NCBI GenBank assembly: GCA_016801845.1
Contig: CM028906.1
Coordinates: 4,450,501-4,514,500, forward strand
Direction of reading: 5' to 3'
Length of the DNA stretch: 64,000 bases
DNA from: Polydactylus sextarius
Taxonomy: Eukaryota > Chordata > Actinopteri > Polynemidae
Part shown: piece by piece, positions 12,743 through 26,722 of the stretch
How the letters are laid out: every line of letters begins with the position of its first letter
How positions within the stretch are numbered: position 1 is the first letter of the stretch
Translations under genes and position numbers: made by a program
Notes under the pieces: generated by a model
Told to the model about the DNA's origin: nothing
The model's input: the letters and a program-made list of their open reading frames with translations, nothing else
The model's database searches: none

Positions 12743-15700
12743 TTAGTACGGCTCTGACTTTAGATTTCGATACAGGCAGCAAGTAAACACCATCCCGATG
12801 ATCTGGAAACAAAAATCATCATTTGGTAGAACTGCAACCTCCTGGGATATACTGTTTTTTATTCAATCTGTTTAGGAAAGAATGTGTTTGCTCACCTGTA
12901 CGCAGGCGATCCCAATCCCCACTGCTCCGATGATCTTCAGGTGCTCCAGAATGAAGTTCTCCAGTTTAGTGATGCAGCCACCCTAAATAAATAAAAAGAA
13001 AACAATGGCTGCTCAGTTGAGTCTCTGAATAAACAAATATTATGTTTACAGTTCCCTTCTTTGTCTCTCTGCTGCTCTCACTCTACACCATCTCTATGCC
13101 GACAGGCTGAGACGTGACGGTGCTGCTGATGGAGTTCTCTTCTCACCTCCACCTTGTAGATGTTGGAGGGGTGGTCTCTGCGGCCGCAGAGCTTGCTGGG
13201 ACTCTTACAGCAGCTGTCAGGCACCTCCCTGTTTTCAGATTCTCTGGAGCGAATCCAGATGCTGGCGGCCCAGTCGGACGAGTCGTTGCTCCCGCAGCAC
13301 TTGAACTGACACAAGGAAAGAGACACTGGGTTCAGCTCCACAGGTTGATTTAAATAGTACAAAAAGATTAAGTTATAAACAAGAATAAAAACATTAACAT
13401 CATGGGAAATTGGCTGACAAAGTCCAGGACTGTGGCTGAATCTTGATGTCTCATTCTTTTGTCCATTACAGCAGATGTTTGCCTTTTTTATGTTTCCAGG
13501 CTTTTCATAGTAACCCCCATGTTTCACATCACTACTGAACTCCACACTATTGAACTGAGGGTAATTCCCTTTGGCAAAGCCGGCATAAATGCCAACTTGC
13601 GAAAAGTGGCAAGAGAGAGAGCCCTGAGGCATCTGATCATCTGACAGTAGGACAGAGCTTAACGCCTCAGTGGGGATGAGCCTCAGTCTGAGAGTGCGGA
13701 CATCGACACAGGACCTTCGTCTCAACAGGAGCAGCAAAAAGTCCTGGAGGCTCAGCTGACCAACAGTAAATCCACAACATGATGATTTTAAATTTTGGTG
13801 GTTGTGCTGATGAAACAAAACCAGTGGAAGGTGGATTTTTTTTAACTTGTGGACAGAGTTGCATCCAGTAGTGAGATAACTAGCTGTTTTTACAGACTTG
13901 AAAAATGTTTAGGCCTATCTATTCCTTTATGAGTGTGAAAGTGCATTAAGACCCAACATCCATCCATCTTTTTCCCTTTATCCCGCACTCGGGGTCGGGG
14001 GAAGACCTAACATGAGAGGAAAATGGTGGTAAAATGAAACCATTTAGACGAAAGGCTTAAGAGTTAAAGTCGACATCTGATAGCCGAGGGCTCCTCGTGT
14101 TTGATAAACCTACATAAACATAAAATATAAACCAACTCAGTCTCAACTGTGGCTCGGATTTATCCGTCTCTTCATGCACTGTCATGTACTGGCTTAAGCA
14201 ACGCGGAGGGTAAAATTACAGCAGAGCGCTGACAAGTCCATCATGCTTAACTGAAGAGGGACTAGAGTCGGATTTTGTTTTGACTCGCCCCCATCAACAG
14301 AATCTCTAATCTGATGGGATGATAGGTTAACAACACTCCATCCACTCAACATGTGAGTCCACGTGACGACGTTCTGGTTTATTTAGGGTGAAGATGCAAA
14401 CAGCTTCTCCACTGTGCGCAGACTCTTACCTCCTGCTGCAGCTTGTCCACGGCCCTGGTGATGTGTTCGTGGTTTTTCTGCTCATACTTCTGGATCATGG
14501 TCTCCCTCAGGTTCTGCTTCAGCTCCTCATTCAACTGTTAACACACGAGACACACAAATGCACATTACATGAAAAAACCCCAAACATCTCAGGCCCTCAT
14601 ACATTATTAGTAACAAATTAGCATGTAGAAGTGTAGAGTTTTTTTGCTGCTGATGAGATTTATATCACACGGGTGTTTATGATAGACGACAGCTGAGGAC
14701 AAAACGAGGATGAAGAAGAGGTGAAGACAGAAGAAGTGTGTATTTTTTTTGTTCTCTAGCCTGGTGGCAGACGGCGCTCACTGGAGGAGCGGGAGGTCTG
14801 GGGGGCTCAGTTTCTATGGCAACAAGCCAGCTGGGAAACCACAGTAAATCAAAGCATGAAGGAGATATCAGGGGGAATGAATGATGAAGAGTAAGAGGAA
14901 GGATAGAAAGAGAGAGAGACGAGACAGACAGAAGGTGAAGACAAAGAGTAAAAGGAAGGAGGAGGAGTTCAGCTTTTTATTTTACCTGTTGACAGTTCAG
15001 GACACACACACACACACACACTGCGGCAGTGAAGTGAAAACAGCGAATCAAGGTCTAAAATGGCTCAGTGGGTGTGGGAGTGAACGGCGTCATGGCGCTG
15101 TGTTACCACGAACAAATAAAACAGGAGTTTAAGCCTCTGATCAGGTGACAGCAGCAGGAGCTGCAGCTGCAGAGCCACAACAAACCCTGCAGCCTGCAGA
15201 CCCTCATTATCCAGACCATCAGCAGTTTGGACCTGCAGGTGATGAGAGGTCAACATCTGCCATCTACAGGCAAAGACTGAACCAGCAGCTGCTGTCTCAC
15301 TTCTGAACAATCTGTCAATCACTTCAGTCCTCCGCAACTGATTGACTTTATAATATCAATATACGTGTCAGTAAAATTCACTTCATTTCACTTTAACCAA
15401 AGTCAGTGGGATTTGGTTTAGAAATTAAATTTGAAGAGACAGTGGATACACAGCGTGAGCAGAACAACATAGAGGGAGGTATTATTTCTAAACAATGGAG
15501 AGCTGCTGAACGTATAGAGTCATTATCGCAGTGGGAGAAAAGCAGGGCAATGACTGAGGGAGAGAGGGAGCAGAGACTTCAGATCAGTCATAAGTCATGT
15601 ACTTTTTATTATGCGCTTGTTGTACAGTAATTCAATTCACAGGAGTGAGTAGGGAGCCTATAATTTTGAAGGATCTGGCGACAATACACTTCATATTTTA

Positions 15701-18700
15701 TTTTTTTGCAAGTATAAGTGATTAGGTTTCTGTACTGAGCTGTTTCTTCCCTCATGGGGATGAATAAAGTATCTCTGTCTACTTATAATACCGTCAGTAA
15801 CAGCTGTGTAAAACTGGAGGCGGAAACCGTTATTAAGTTGACTTGTCTACACTGAGAAATTTAAATTCCATGATGTTTATAGTTTGGGTGGAGCCTGTGT
15901 ATGAAAGTGATGATATCCTGAGTTTTGGACTCACTAAGCAGGAGGTTTTGTTGTGGTTTATTAGTGTTATAGTAAAAATCATTAGTTTTCTTTGGACAAA
16001 CAACTTCCACCACAGACAAAACACTGCAGTAGAAGTCATTGTCTGCAGGTGGCAGAAAAAAGTAGAGCTGTTGTTGTTTTCTTTGCCTGAAAGTATCAAC
16101 ACTAAACTGTTGTTAATTGTGTAACAGTTCGGAACCGAGCCACCTCAGCTGTCTCCTTCTGACGTGAAGGAGCAGTCCTTGACGTCAGGAGGAGACAGCT
16201 GAGGTGGCTTGGGCATCGTTTTTCAGGCAGGTTCAACTGGTAGGAGACTATGAAGTGAACCCAGAAAACACTGGAGAGATTATATAATCTAGTATTCTAT
16301 AATCTAGGCACTAGATTAGATTATATAATCTAATCTAGTGCCTCAGGATCGTCCAGGAGGAGGTGGAAAGTGTCTCTGGAGGGTGGGTCAGTGGGACTAA
16401 CTGCCACCGCGGCATGACCCCAGAAGAGATGGATGACGGTGCGAGTTAGCACATGGAGAACTGATCGAACAGCTTCCTCTGGTGGAGAATGCGCTGCTTG
16501 CTAAAACGTGAAAAGGTGTGTTTCTGCTTGTGAGTGAGTTGAGAGCATGTTCCAACAGCTGAGAGAGAAATGAAGGATAATAACAAGGGGAGAGTGAATT
16601 TTAGAAGGCTCTTTTGAAGCGAAGCAGCAGAGAGCGGCAGCGCACGGTGGCTGCTCATGTTCAGACCAGTTGTGTATTATGAATGAGGGGGTTATAATGA
16701 CAGCAGAGCACCTCAGACTGAGAAACAATCCTGTTGCCGAGCTACCAGGCTTTTAGGAGTCATCAGGGTGGGACCAACGCTGGTGGAGAGCTACGTTATG
16801 TTAATTCTGCATGAGGGGGAAAAAAAACATCCTCATTTGCAGCTGCTTACTGTTGAGTCAGTGTTACTCCACAGAGGACGTTATCAGTTTTTATTTAGTT
16901 TTAATAGAAACTATAGTTAATGAGATAAGAAAATAAGTGGCTGGGAGCAGCTCTGAGTGCACTCGGCCTCATCATCTGTACTACTGGAGCCATTTTTTCA
17001 TTCCAGTCGGAGTAAATGCAGCATGAGTAATATGGTCAGTGTGATATTTGGATTTTTAATGGGCCATCTTAGATTTCCTCCATTTCCTCTTCCTTGATTG
17101 ATCATTCATCACGCTGGTTTTGTCGCAATTAAGATTTGCAGTGCAGCCACATGGGAACTCAAACAAGGGGTGTTTTATTGAAACGTGCTGGTCTATGAGC
17201 TCAGGTTAGACACTATGTTAGCATATTATTGCTGCTTTAACACAGATGTCAGAGTTTCGTATCAGATGATGAGACACGTGTCTCCACATGGTAGCTGTCA
17301 ACGACAAATGACCTGTTCTAAAATCTGGTCTTCTGTCATTTCAACCTATTTTACAAATCCCTGCATACACTGTAAAAATGATGTGAATACACTTTTTGGT
17401 TGTAATTGGCCCAAGGGGGATTTACCTGCTGGTAGTAGATGTACGCCAGGACGCCGGCCAGGATCTCCAACACAAAGATGCACAGCAGCAGGACAAAGTA
17501 CTGTGGACACAGAGAGATACAGTTAGTGATGCAGTGACATGAAGCGAAAGTTTAAAGTTGTATGTTCAAGTAAATCTTAAAGCCTCACACTGTGACACAG
17601 CTCAGCAAAAAAGTTAAAGTTAATATGAGCAAAAACAGAAGTGAAACAGCAACTACTGAGCTGTTAATCAGATTCAATTAAGTTTGTCCATTGTAGGTTT
17701 GTTCAGCCAAATTGACAAATGAACAACTGGGAACAAACAACCCTCATCGATGCGATCTGACTGCCCTTAGATCCAAACTTCTCCCTGATGACACAGTGAC
17801 AGTGTTCCAGGAATCTATAACACTGAGCTACAGATTATGAGCGCGTGGTGTGTTGCATTGGAAACACTATTTTCTCCAAATGTAAAGCACAAACAAAAGC
17901 ACTAGAGCAGCTTACAGCTGTAACATATATAAGATAATAGAATGGTGGTGAAACAGCTGCAGGAACATGTGAACATACTGATGTCTGAAATACTGCTAGT
18001 ATTAAACACTTAAATTAAACTGTTTGTTTTTTTTGATCTGAAGGAAATTTCTGGGTCTTTAGTTGTGCATGCTCCACTCTGCTGCAGCTGATGTTTAACT
18101 GTCCGTCTGCGTGTTGTTCAGGAGGCGATGTACTGTTGGTTTCTAAAGCTTTTTCACTGAACACTGCTGCTGTGGCTTCAAAAACACCACCACTATATAA
18201 CTAAACAGCCTAACAATGAGCTTTGTAGGGCTGAGGATAGCTGCAGACACCACGTGATACTTCTACTTTCACACTGATTTCAAGTGTGCAAGGAAAAACA
18301 ATATACAGTTCACACAGACTAATAGACAGTTAGTAGCAAGTGGCAGGTTTGCAAAATGAGCAGAAAGCAAAAATGATCAAGATCTAAAATTAACACGACA
18401 GAAAGAATGAAAAACCAAAGCTAACAAGTTGTCAAAACAAAGATGTGCAGTTCTGTCAGTGAAGTGTTGAAGAATGTCCCGTCATCCCAGCGTCGGTAAA
18501 AATAGGATCGGGGACGATGTTGACGAACATTGGGACGAGAGAGAAACATTATAATGACGATGAAACTGACGTTCACAGTTTTCATGTAACCTCCTTGACA
18601 ACAGCAGGCGCAGCCTGTTAGTATTAATACTAATGTTACCAGTTCACACTGTGTCGGTGTGAGACGGTAACAAACCTGGTCACTGTCTACTCTCCCACGA

Positions 18701-20193
18701 CTGTTGTCTGACGCAAGCAAAAGACGACTTGATAATTTTTCATCTTTCCTCTGGGATAATCATGTGAGCAGGACAGGAATCATAAACACAAAAATGTGTG
18801 TTTTTGATATAAATATGTAGGTTTTAATATATAAATACATTGTGGTGCAGCCCAGTTCATTCATTTTTAGCTACAACTCTCTGAGCTGCGTGTGATGCTG
18901 AAATTGAACCTGCATCAGGCCAGTTTTGGAGGACATTGGTAAATTGTTCAAAAAAAATAACTTGGATCCACCTCCTTCCTCTAAACTGTGTGAGTATCTG
19001 CACACACACTAAACCACAAGTACACTCTCAACCTGTAGAAAAATAAGTACAAACTGACAAAGCTTTCAGGCAAATTTAAGGTTTTAAAGAAGTTTCCTGA
19101 GTGAGTGATGGTTTTCTAAGATGTATAAAGTAAAATCATTGTAGAGTCTGAGGCCAGAGGGAGGGAGACGATAGAGGAGTGAAAATCCTCTCCCATGAAT
19201 GAAAACTCTTCTTTGCTCTGACCTTTCATGGCTACTTTTCATTATTTTTTGTTGTTATTGAAGCTGTTTGGTTTAAACCTGAGTCTCTGCTCAGTGGCAG
19301 AGATCTCACACTCCCTCTGCCTTTAACTGAGTTTGTTCCTCAGTGTTTATTGTCAGTATCTGATTCGTGTGCCGGCCCACAGGAGTTAGAGGGAAGGTCT
19401 TCTTTCCATGCCAATTTTTTTTTTTTACCTCTGAATTAAAGACAAGAAGATGTTATCACACTAAGAACCTTGACCCACATTCCTCTGGCTGCTGTTATCA
19501 GAAAGAGAAAATCAGTCCAGGAAAATGGACTTGGTCTTTGATTTGATACTTGAGTTGATTAGATCTGTGAGTGGCTCTGGGTCTGAATGCTGAGCAGACT
19601 CTTAAAGAAGCACTGTGATGATGTGTTTGATGAGAGGCCTGACGGGAGACAGTGATACACGTCGGCACACGTAGGAAAATGAAGTGAAGCTATTAACGTC
19701 TATTGACAGTAAACGAGGAGTTTAACTGAGTCTTGCTGCATTATCCTTTGTCCTACTTGTGCTGACAGAGTGGTGACAACAGTGATGGAGCTGCGACAGC
19801 AACAGGATAAGGTCCCACCACAGCTCTGTGTGTGTGTGTGTGTGTGAGAAAGTGCAACAGACCACATATAACCACACCCAGCTGTGGTGGTGTCTGCGGT
19901 CAGAGGTTTCACAGACGTTGTTCGACTTCTTGACAGCACCGACACCTCCTGATCTCACACACTCTCACTCATTTTACGCGTGAGCTGCCGTTCTTCTCCC
20001 CGACCAGCTCAGTATAAATAATGTCAATATGACTCTCGGCAGGTTCATGTGTCCACAATGTTTTTTATTTAAAGGTTTGTGTCAGACTCTAGAGAACTGC
20101 ATGCAGGCCTCTTGGCTTCAACTCAGACTTATCTTTGGCCTTTTGTGTCCATCTGTCGTTCTTCCACTAGAGTTTGTGTAACCTCTTTCCTCT

Positions 20194-20250
<57 letters not shown>

Positions 20251-21356
20251 TGTATACATAAAGGAACAAAATGTAACTCCAACGAAGACATATGCAGTTC
20301 CATGTCTGACGGTTTCTATTTCAGACTTCATTAGAAGTGAACTGCTGCTTTTACAAAACTCAGAGTCACACTCAAGGTGACTGATCAGACAGATAATGGC
20401 TTGTTTTTCACCAGATTCAATCTACAACCAAGCCAGAAGTTTTTCATCATATGACTGCAAATGTAACTTTTCTCATCTTATAAAAATCTGTAATTGATCT
20501 TGTGTGCAGGGTTTTATGCAGCACAGAAAGACTCAAACTGCATCTTTTGTGAAGCATCTAAGCTGCTAAATGCTAAAAGCTAAATGAACAATACATTTCC
20601 TTTTTATTAATGCAACAAATCAAAACAAATGTAAAATCAAAGGTAAGTCAGTCACTTCACTTTGTCAGTCACTAACATAAATAACTTCATAAAAAAGTTG
20701 ATAAAATTCAGAACAGAAGAAAAAAGAAGAGGCTGAATCACTATGACAATAATTTTAATGTCTTACTGACAAAATTAATAAGAGTCAAAGCCGCACCAGA
20801 AATGCTACAGAATAATAATACACTCATTAATGTTTCTATTGATATGATCTCTTTGTCTTGTTGTGGTCATTTTGAGACGACAAGAAGTTTGTTTTGAATT
20901 CATCTCGTTGTGTAGATCCACACCAATGGCACAAGTCTCTGATCAAACATGGCTGCCACAGTGGCCTGCGTGGTGAATCGTTGGGATGTTTGAGGCTACT
21001 ACAAAACCAGAATAATGCCGACACCAACATTCAATTTACTAAGATATAACACAGGGAAAAGCTGCAAATCTTCACACTGAAGAAGCTGCACCCAATAAAA
21101 AGGTGTAGATTAATTTTCTGTTCCAGCTCCACATTAAAATCCTCCCTACAGGGGCTAAAGACAAACGCACCATATTAATATTACATTCATATCTTGTCAG
21201 ATTTAAACTCTCCTGAAACAATGCGTACTACTGCTCAGATCAGCCAGCTGGTGGCGAGTATAACTAGAATTGAGATGTGATTTTAATTAGTGCTCCTGTA
21301 TCGTCAATGGGAAACACTGCACACAATGTGCCAAAACAGGCTAATGTAGTCTGAAG

Positions 21357-21399
<43 letters not shown>

Positions 21400-24300
21400 A
21401 AGAATTAGATGATTGGTTTGATTCATCATATAATAAAAGACGCCGATGTCAGCTGCAGTTTTATGGACAGTCTGATCTTCGTAAAATAAAAGATTCTAGA
21501 TGGAGACGCTGTAATGACTTAAAAATGCTAATGTCTCCTAGATGCGGTGACAAGATGTCACTCAACCAATCTGCTTCTTTTGATGTGCGACATTAAATCA
21601 GCAAATACACACACACGCACACAAACACACAGTTTTATTATGTTCTCCATCTTTGGCAATCTCTTGATGCCCCCCCACCCCCGCCTCCTTTCCTCCCTCA
21701 AGCCAAGTTCATTCCTTCTCTGTGATTCATGGCTGTAATCTCAACTCTTCAAGATGCACCATGCATTCAAAACACACACAGATACAGACACAGAGGAAGG
21801 TGTGTACAGTTTTCAAACTAAGGAAGATTTCTACACTGGAGACCATAGAACCTGAACCACTGTTGAATGGGACTGGGTCAAAACCTTGTACATGTGTGTT
21901 AATTAGGATATTCATGGTGTTTTATTGCCATCCTACCTGATGTCTGCTTCACTGTTTTTCTGATTCCTTTGTCAGACAATGGAACAAACATGGCACAACA
22001 AGTTCACCAACAATAGCTTGGTTGTGACTCAAATCTGCATTTACTTATACAAGAATCTACAAAGTTAGAAGCTCCTTCATGTCTATCAGCTGCTATCTGA
22101 TCAATTGAATAAGATACAAAGAGACAAAAAAAAGTTGCTAAAAAAAGTCAGACAAGTCAACTACTTTGCCAAGATGGCATCTACATGCTCTCGCCAATTC
22201 ATCTGGAAAGAGCAGAAACTAATAAGTAATTGTGCAGTTGTGTGGCATTGAGTGGACCAACGGTGTAACTCCATCATACTCAACTCACTCAATACACACC
22301 TACACAAACTACAGTCTAATTATAGCTATGTTATCAGCCTTAATCTAGTGTAACATCCTTTTTCACACAACACCAACCAGAACGTAGTGTGCTGCCCTTG
22401 TCTAAGCTTTACAGACTTTGCAGCCGTGCAGCTGAATAAATGTTAGAGATTGATGACTGATGATCATAACAAAGTCATGACAGACTCAGGTTGCAGTAGA
22501 GGGCGGCTGACAGAAATTAACTATGAAGCAGTGATGTTTTTAACCTTTCCTTGTGCTACGCATGTCTGCAGGCCTGTTAAAACTTCAGAGAGAGAAATAT
22601 AATGAAGAAAGTTAAATGAGAAACTACAGACGCTGAGAGACACTGACACACTCCAGCCTGATGGTGAAAATCAAGTGCAGTCATGGATCTTTAGTCATTT
22701 TTCTCATCTTGACACTACGGCTGCAGCTAGCAGCTAGTCATCAATCACAGCTCCCCGAAGACCAATGTCGTGTCTTCAAATGTCTGGTTTTGTTCAAGTA
22801 ACGGTCCAGATCCAAAATTATTCACAATAATTGATTATCTAATAAGCTGCTCCTTTCTCCTGCCAATTGATTAATCAAATAATTCAATATCATTCAGTGG
22901 AAACAACCTAAAATACTGATTTAAAATATATTTATCTATTTATTCAAAGTCTTTATCGTATATTAGCAAAACTTGAGACCACTCCTGTGTATTGTGACCT
23001 GCATTTCACAATAACTGCATTATTTTCAAGTTGAAGGGTAGGGTTAGGGTCGACTCTGTCCAATTTCATTGATGTAAAAGTTAATATTACACCTGTGATT
23101 TATAATTGAGGCTTGATTTAAGTTATAAAATACCCTGTGAACACCACAGCTTCCTTAGTTTTGTGCTGTGGCTGCACATGGTGAGAAACTGCCTGAACAA
23201 GTGAGAAACTAGACTGTTTGTTTTCATGAACACAGAGAAGGTAAGAGAAACACTTCACCATTTACACCGCCTCACATTAAAATATGCTTGTTATGATCTG
23301 TGGTGTTTTGGTCGACCTCTGTGCACCACTCCTCAGAAAATGGCACAAAAGTGAAAGATTAAATTTAGCCAACAACGATGGAAAGAATCCCAATGAATGT
23401 TGGCAACTAATTCTTCAGTTATTTGGATCAAACGAGGTCCAGCATGTTTAGTATGGACCTGGCCAGGACCATTACAGTGACAGCACAGTGGTCACTGTAG
23501 TGTAGTGAAACATGGTTTTAAAGCTGGTGATATGAATCCAAGTTTGTTATATAATGCATTCATACCGAGTGAAGAGATAAATCCCAGTTTCAAGGAGCTT
23601 GGCAGGAAAGACATTTTCCAACAAGGCAATGATCTCAAATCCAAAATAACAAAAAAGTTTTTAAAGAGGGAAAAAGTGAAAGTTGTGACCTGGCCAAATG
23701 AACAACTCTGGTGTGTTTTAAATTGAATGATTGAGCAATAAAAACCCTGAGCGTCTTAAAAGAATCATCTCTCTACAGATTGGTGTCATCCAACAGAATC
23801 CACCCTCAAATCTCCATTGGCTAAACTCAAATAAATGTATACATTTGGAAGTGATTATGTCTGTCTGAGGTACATATCACATTGTTTTGGGTAGAGGTTT
23901 ATCTGAGTATATGCTCACATGATCAGTTGTACATATGGTTGCCACGGTACAACCCAAGTCTGTCACTTCGGTATGACAGTAAAAAAAAATCTCTGCTTCC
24001 CATTTTCCCTGATTTTAATCTGAAAGTCCTTTGATAGAGCTGTTATCTATTTATAAGCAGATATATGGAAGCATTTTATTTAGAAATTTCTGTGGATAAA
24101 AACCAGGACTACAGTCTCTGGCTGCAGTCAGCTAACAGAGAAGGCTAACAATGACGTGGATGACAGAGACTAAACCTTTTATCCTGGTGTGAAACTAACT
24201 TAATGTTTATTAAGAAATGACGTGGTATCAGATGGATGCAGAGGCTCAAATACTCACTGAGACCAGATCCAGGATTTTAGGAGCATCAGAGGCATCGGAA

Positions 24301-26295
24301 CAAGTCAAATTTGTACGTTTAATGGCAATAAATCTTTTTGATAAAATGAAGGCGACAGACAGCGGAGGAAGGACACTGGCGTAGAGAAAAATAAAGCAAG
24401 ACAAAGACGATAAGGACAGAAAGAACAAACAGATAAAAAAGCGAAGGACAGATAGAGATATGCAGAGGAAGAGAATAAGAGAGAACTGAGGAGAAAGGCA
24501 GAGCGGAGACTGAGACGCACTCAGACTTGTAATATGTCCGGTCGAACTGCATGAAGTCAGTTTCTCCACAGGTGGATCCAGCCTCTGTTAGGACTGCTTT
24601 CCATTTGGCTCTGTCATTTGGAAGGAAAAAAGTTTCTCCCTTCTCCTGAGTCATTACACTGTTCTGTCGCTATTCTCCTACAGAACAATGAAGCTGTGTT
24701 TGCAGACACACACCACACCCCTCTTCCACTGGGAGAGTTTACCTCTCTTCTCTCTTCTTTGTCTCGCTAACTTCTCTCGTGCTTTGTACAGAGCAAACAT
24801 CACTAATAGCCACACACAAAGTCCGACCTGGTCATGTCTTTAATCAAAAAGCCACTGCAGTGAGTTAATTTAGGCCTCGCAGCTGGAGACGCTGCGTCTG
24901 GATCAGCTTGTTTTGTGGTACAATTTGTTGACCTTTACGTTACAGGGCGGCGTCACCAATCTCCACTGCTCTCATGTACTCTCAGCAGGTACTGTGCTCT
25001 CACCTCGTACAGGAAAAAACAATTAATCTGCGCCCTGCCACCCCCAAACCTCTGCCCTTATGTTCGCCCTCTTTAACAATCTCGATAGCATCTCTCCTTG
25101 CCGACAAGTTCATTCCTTCACTGTGATTCATCGCTCTGGTCTCAGCTCCAAAACTACACAACAGACAATGAGAGAGAGTGAACATCTGAGTGGGAACTTC
25201 ATCTATTGATCATGTTTTAAAGCCTAAAAATTTTTTGCAGTCTCTGCACTGATCTGATCCCACGTTACTCATTAATAAACTTTATAGTTTCACACCAGAA
25301 TAAATGTGTTTTGTCTCAGTTAACCTGTCTGTTGTTAGCTGACAAACAACTAGCCTGCTAACTGGACTGGTCCTCCTCTGCAGCTTCAATGAGACTGGCA
25401 CATGTCCCAGTTCTCCACCTGGACTGAATGCGAACAAGAATGGCCGTCGCCACCTGCAGGCCAAAACGAGACGGGACGAGCTAATTAGCAGCCGCTGAAC
25501 TTTCACATTAAAATACTTCCATGTATCAGCTCATAAATATAAACAAAAAACATCAGGACTCAGGACTTTCACAATAAAATCTTAAGAGAATTGGATGCAA
25601 AGATCTGTGCATTGGGCCTTTAGCCTCAAGCTGAAACAACAGATTTTGTGTCTACGGCAACTGATCATGTGATCACGTGTTCAAGACAGTTGATATGAAC
25701 TTTTGGCCAGATCACCCCCTTACTGGAAAGTCCTGGAAAAAGGCAACGTGTGCAACATGTAATCATAAAACAATGATAGATGTCATATGATGAACATACA
25801 CAGTCAGTAGGATATCAGACATGAAAACACAGCACCAGTAGCATCTCTTGTACATTCATCACACTGATATATAAGGCTGATAGTTTACTTCTAATTTGAC
25901 ACAAAACACAAATAATAATGATCTTCTTTTATGGGACGATTTAAAAAGGTAATTAATTACGTGCCGTGACTTTATTCAAGACGTTATCATTCTCTAGAAA
26001 TGACTATAATTGCTACATATAATGTAAATCTACCTTTGGGAACTGGAAATATTTTGACATCTGCCTCTTCTCAAACTGAAAATATCTGGCTCTGCCAAAT
26101 TCTTGTGGACTTGCCTCCGGTGAAAAAAACTGGATGATGGTGACGATGCCAAAGATGACGCATGTGCTGGCGAAGCTTATGAGACACATGAACATTTGAG
26201 CTGCGCCCACAGTGATGTGCCTGTAGAAATTTGCCATGTTGAAATGTGTGGTTGAAGAGCAGTGTGTGTTTGTGCATGAGAATGTGCACGGTGCT

Positions 26296-26329
<34 letters not shown>

Positions 26330-26638
26330 AAGTTGTTTTTGGTGTGATGCAGGTGTCTCTGGTGGAAAAAATCCTGAGCTGCGTCTGTGTGCAACATGTG
26401 CCAAATCAAAATAATGAATCCAGACTCTTCTATCAAGTTTTTTTCTTGTTTTGTCTGAATGAAACCGAGGCCTTGATTGGTTCTCAATCTGTAAGAGTTT
26501 GGCTCTAAAGTGTCCTTCAAACAAACCCACTAATAAACTATTACTTCTCTACTTCTGTAATTGTCCACAATTTACTTTTGACTTAAACAACACCCTCTCC
26601 TGTAGAACAGCCTGTCTCTTTGAGTTGCTGAAGCATAT

Positions 26639-26722
<84 letters not shown>

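Larger units (their letters stand above)
16128..16440 (+). mobile_element. Degenerate L2-like LINE 3' end with hairpins
   Basis: From CAGCTGAGGTGGCTTGGGCATC through CAGGTTCAACTGGTAGGAG, CACTGGAGAGATTATAT, CTCAGGATCGTCCAGGAGGA and ending CCAGAAGAGATGGATGACGG, this tracks the 3' end shared by many fish LINE copies, which encode the carboxy tail of a reverse transcriptase. Stops and gaps make it dead. Its left side carries an inverted copy of the CAGCTGAGGTGGCT segment, making a 72-bp hairpin (16138-16209). A perfect palindrome (16306-16343) sits where the consensus would read on through. Confidence 0.7.
12983..17425. other. cd151 introns 3 to 6 region (between its 3' exons)
   Basis: Apart from the cd151 exons at 13147-13305 and 14430-14534, this span is intronic. 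It holds a LINE-tail scrap at 13950-14010, a CA repeat at 15002-15021, and the hairpin-forming LINE relic and perfect palindrome at 16138-16440. Nothing else coding is seen; the open frames across exon 13147-13305 are read-through. Confidence 0.6.

Noticed and set aside
13078..13818. 246-codon minus-strand open frame
   Set aside because: It is cd151 exon 13147-13305 read through into both introns; only the FKCCGSN to NIYKVE part is coding.
18421..18720. 99-codon minus-strand frame with a hydrophobic run
   Set aside because: No start or splice context and no resemblance to tetraspanin or other families that I know.
20118..20380. Val/Cys- and His/Thr-repeat frames
   Set aside because: Direct translations of the (TG)27 microsatellite.
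24246..24654. Overlapping hydrophobic minus-strand frames
   Set aside because: They come from GA-rich plus-strand DNA read as Leu/Ser/Phe on the minus strand; no domain or splice support.
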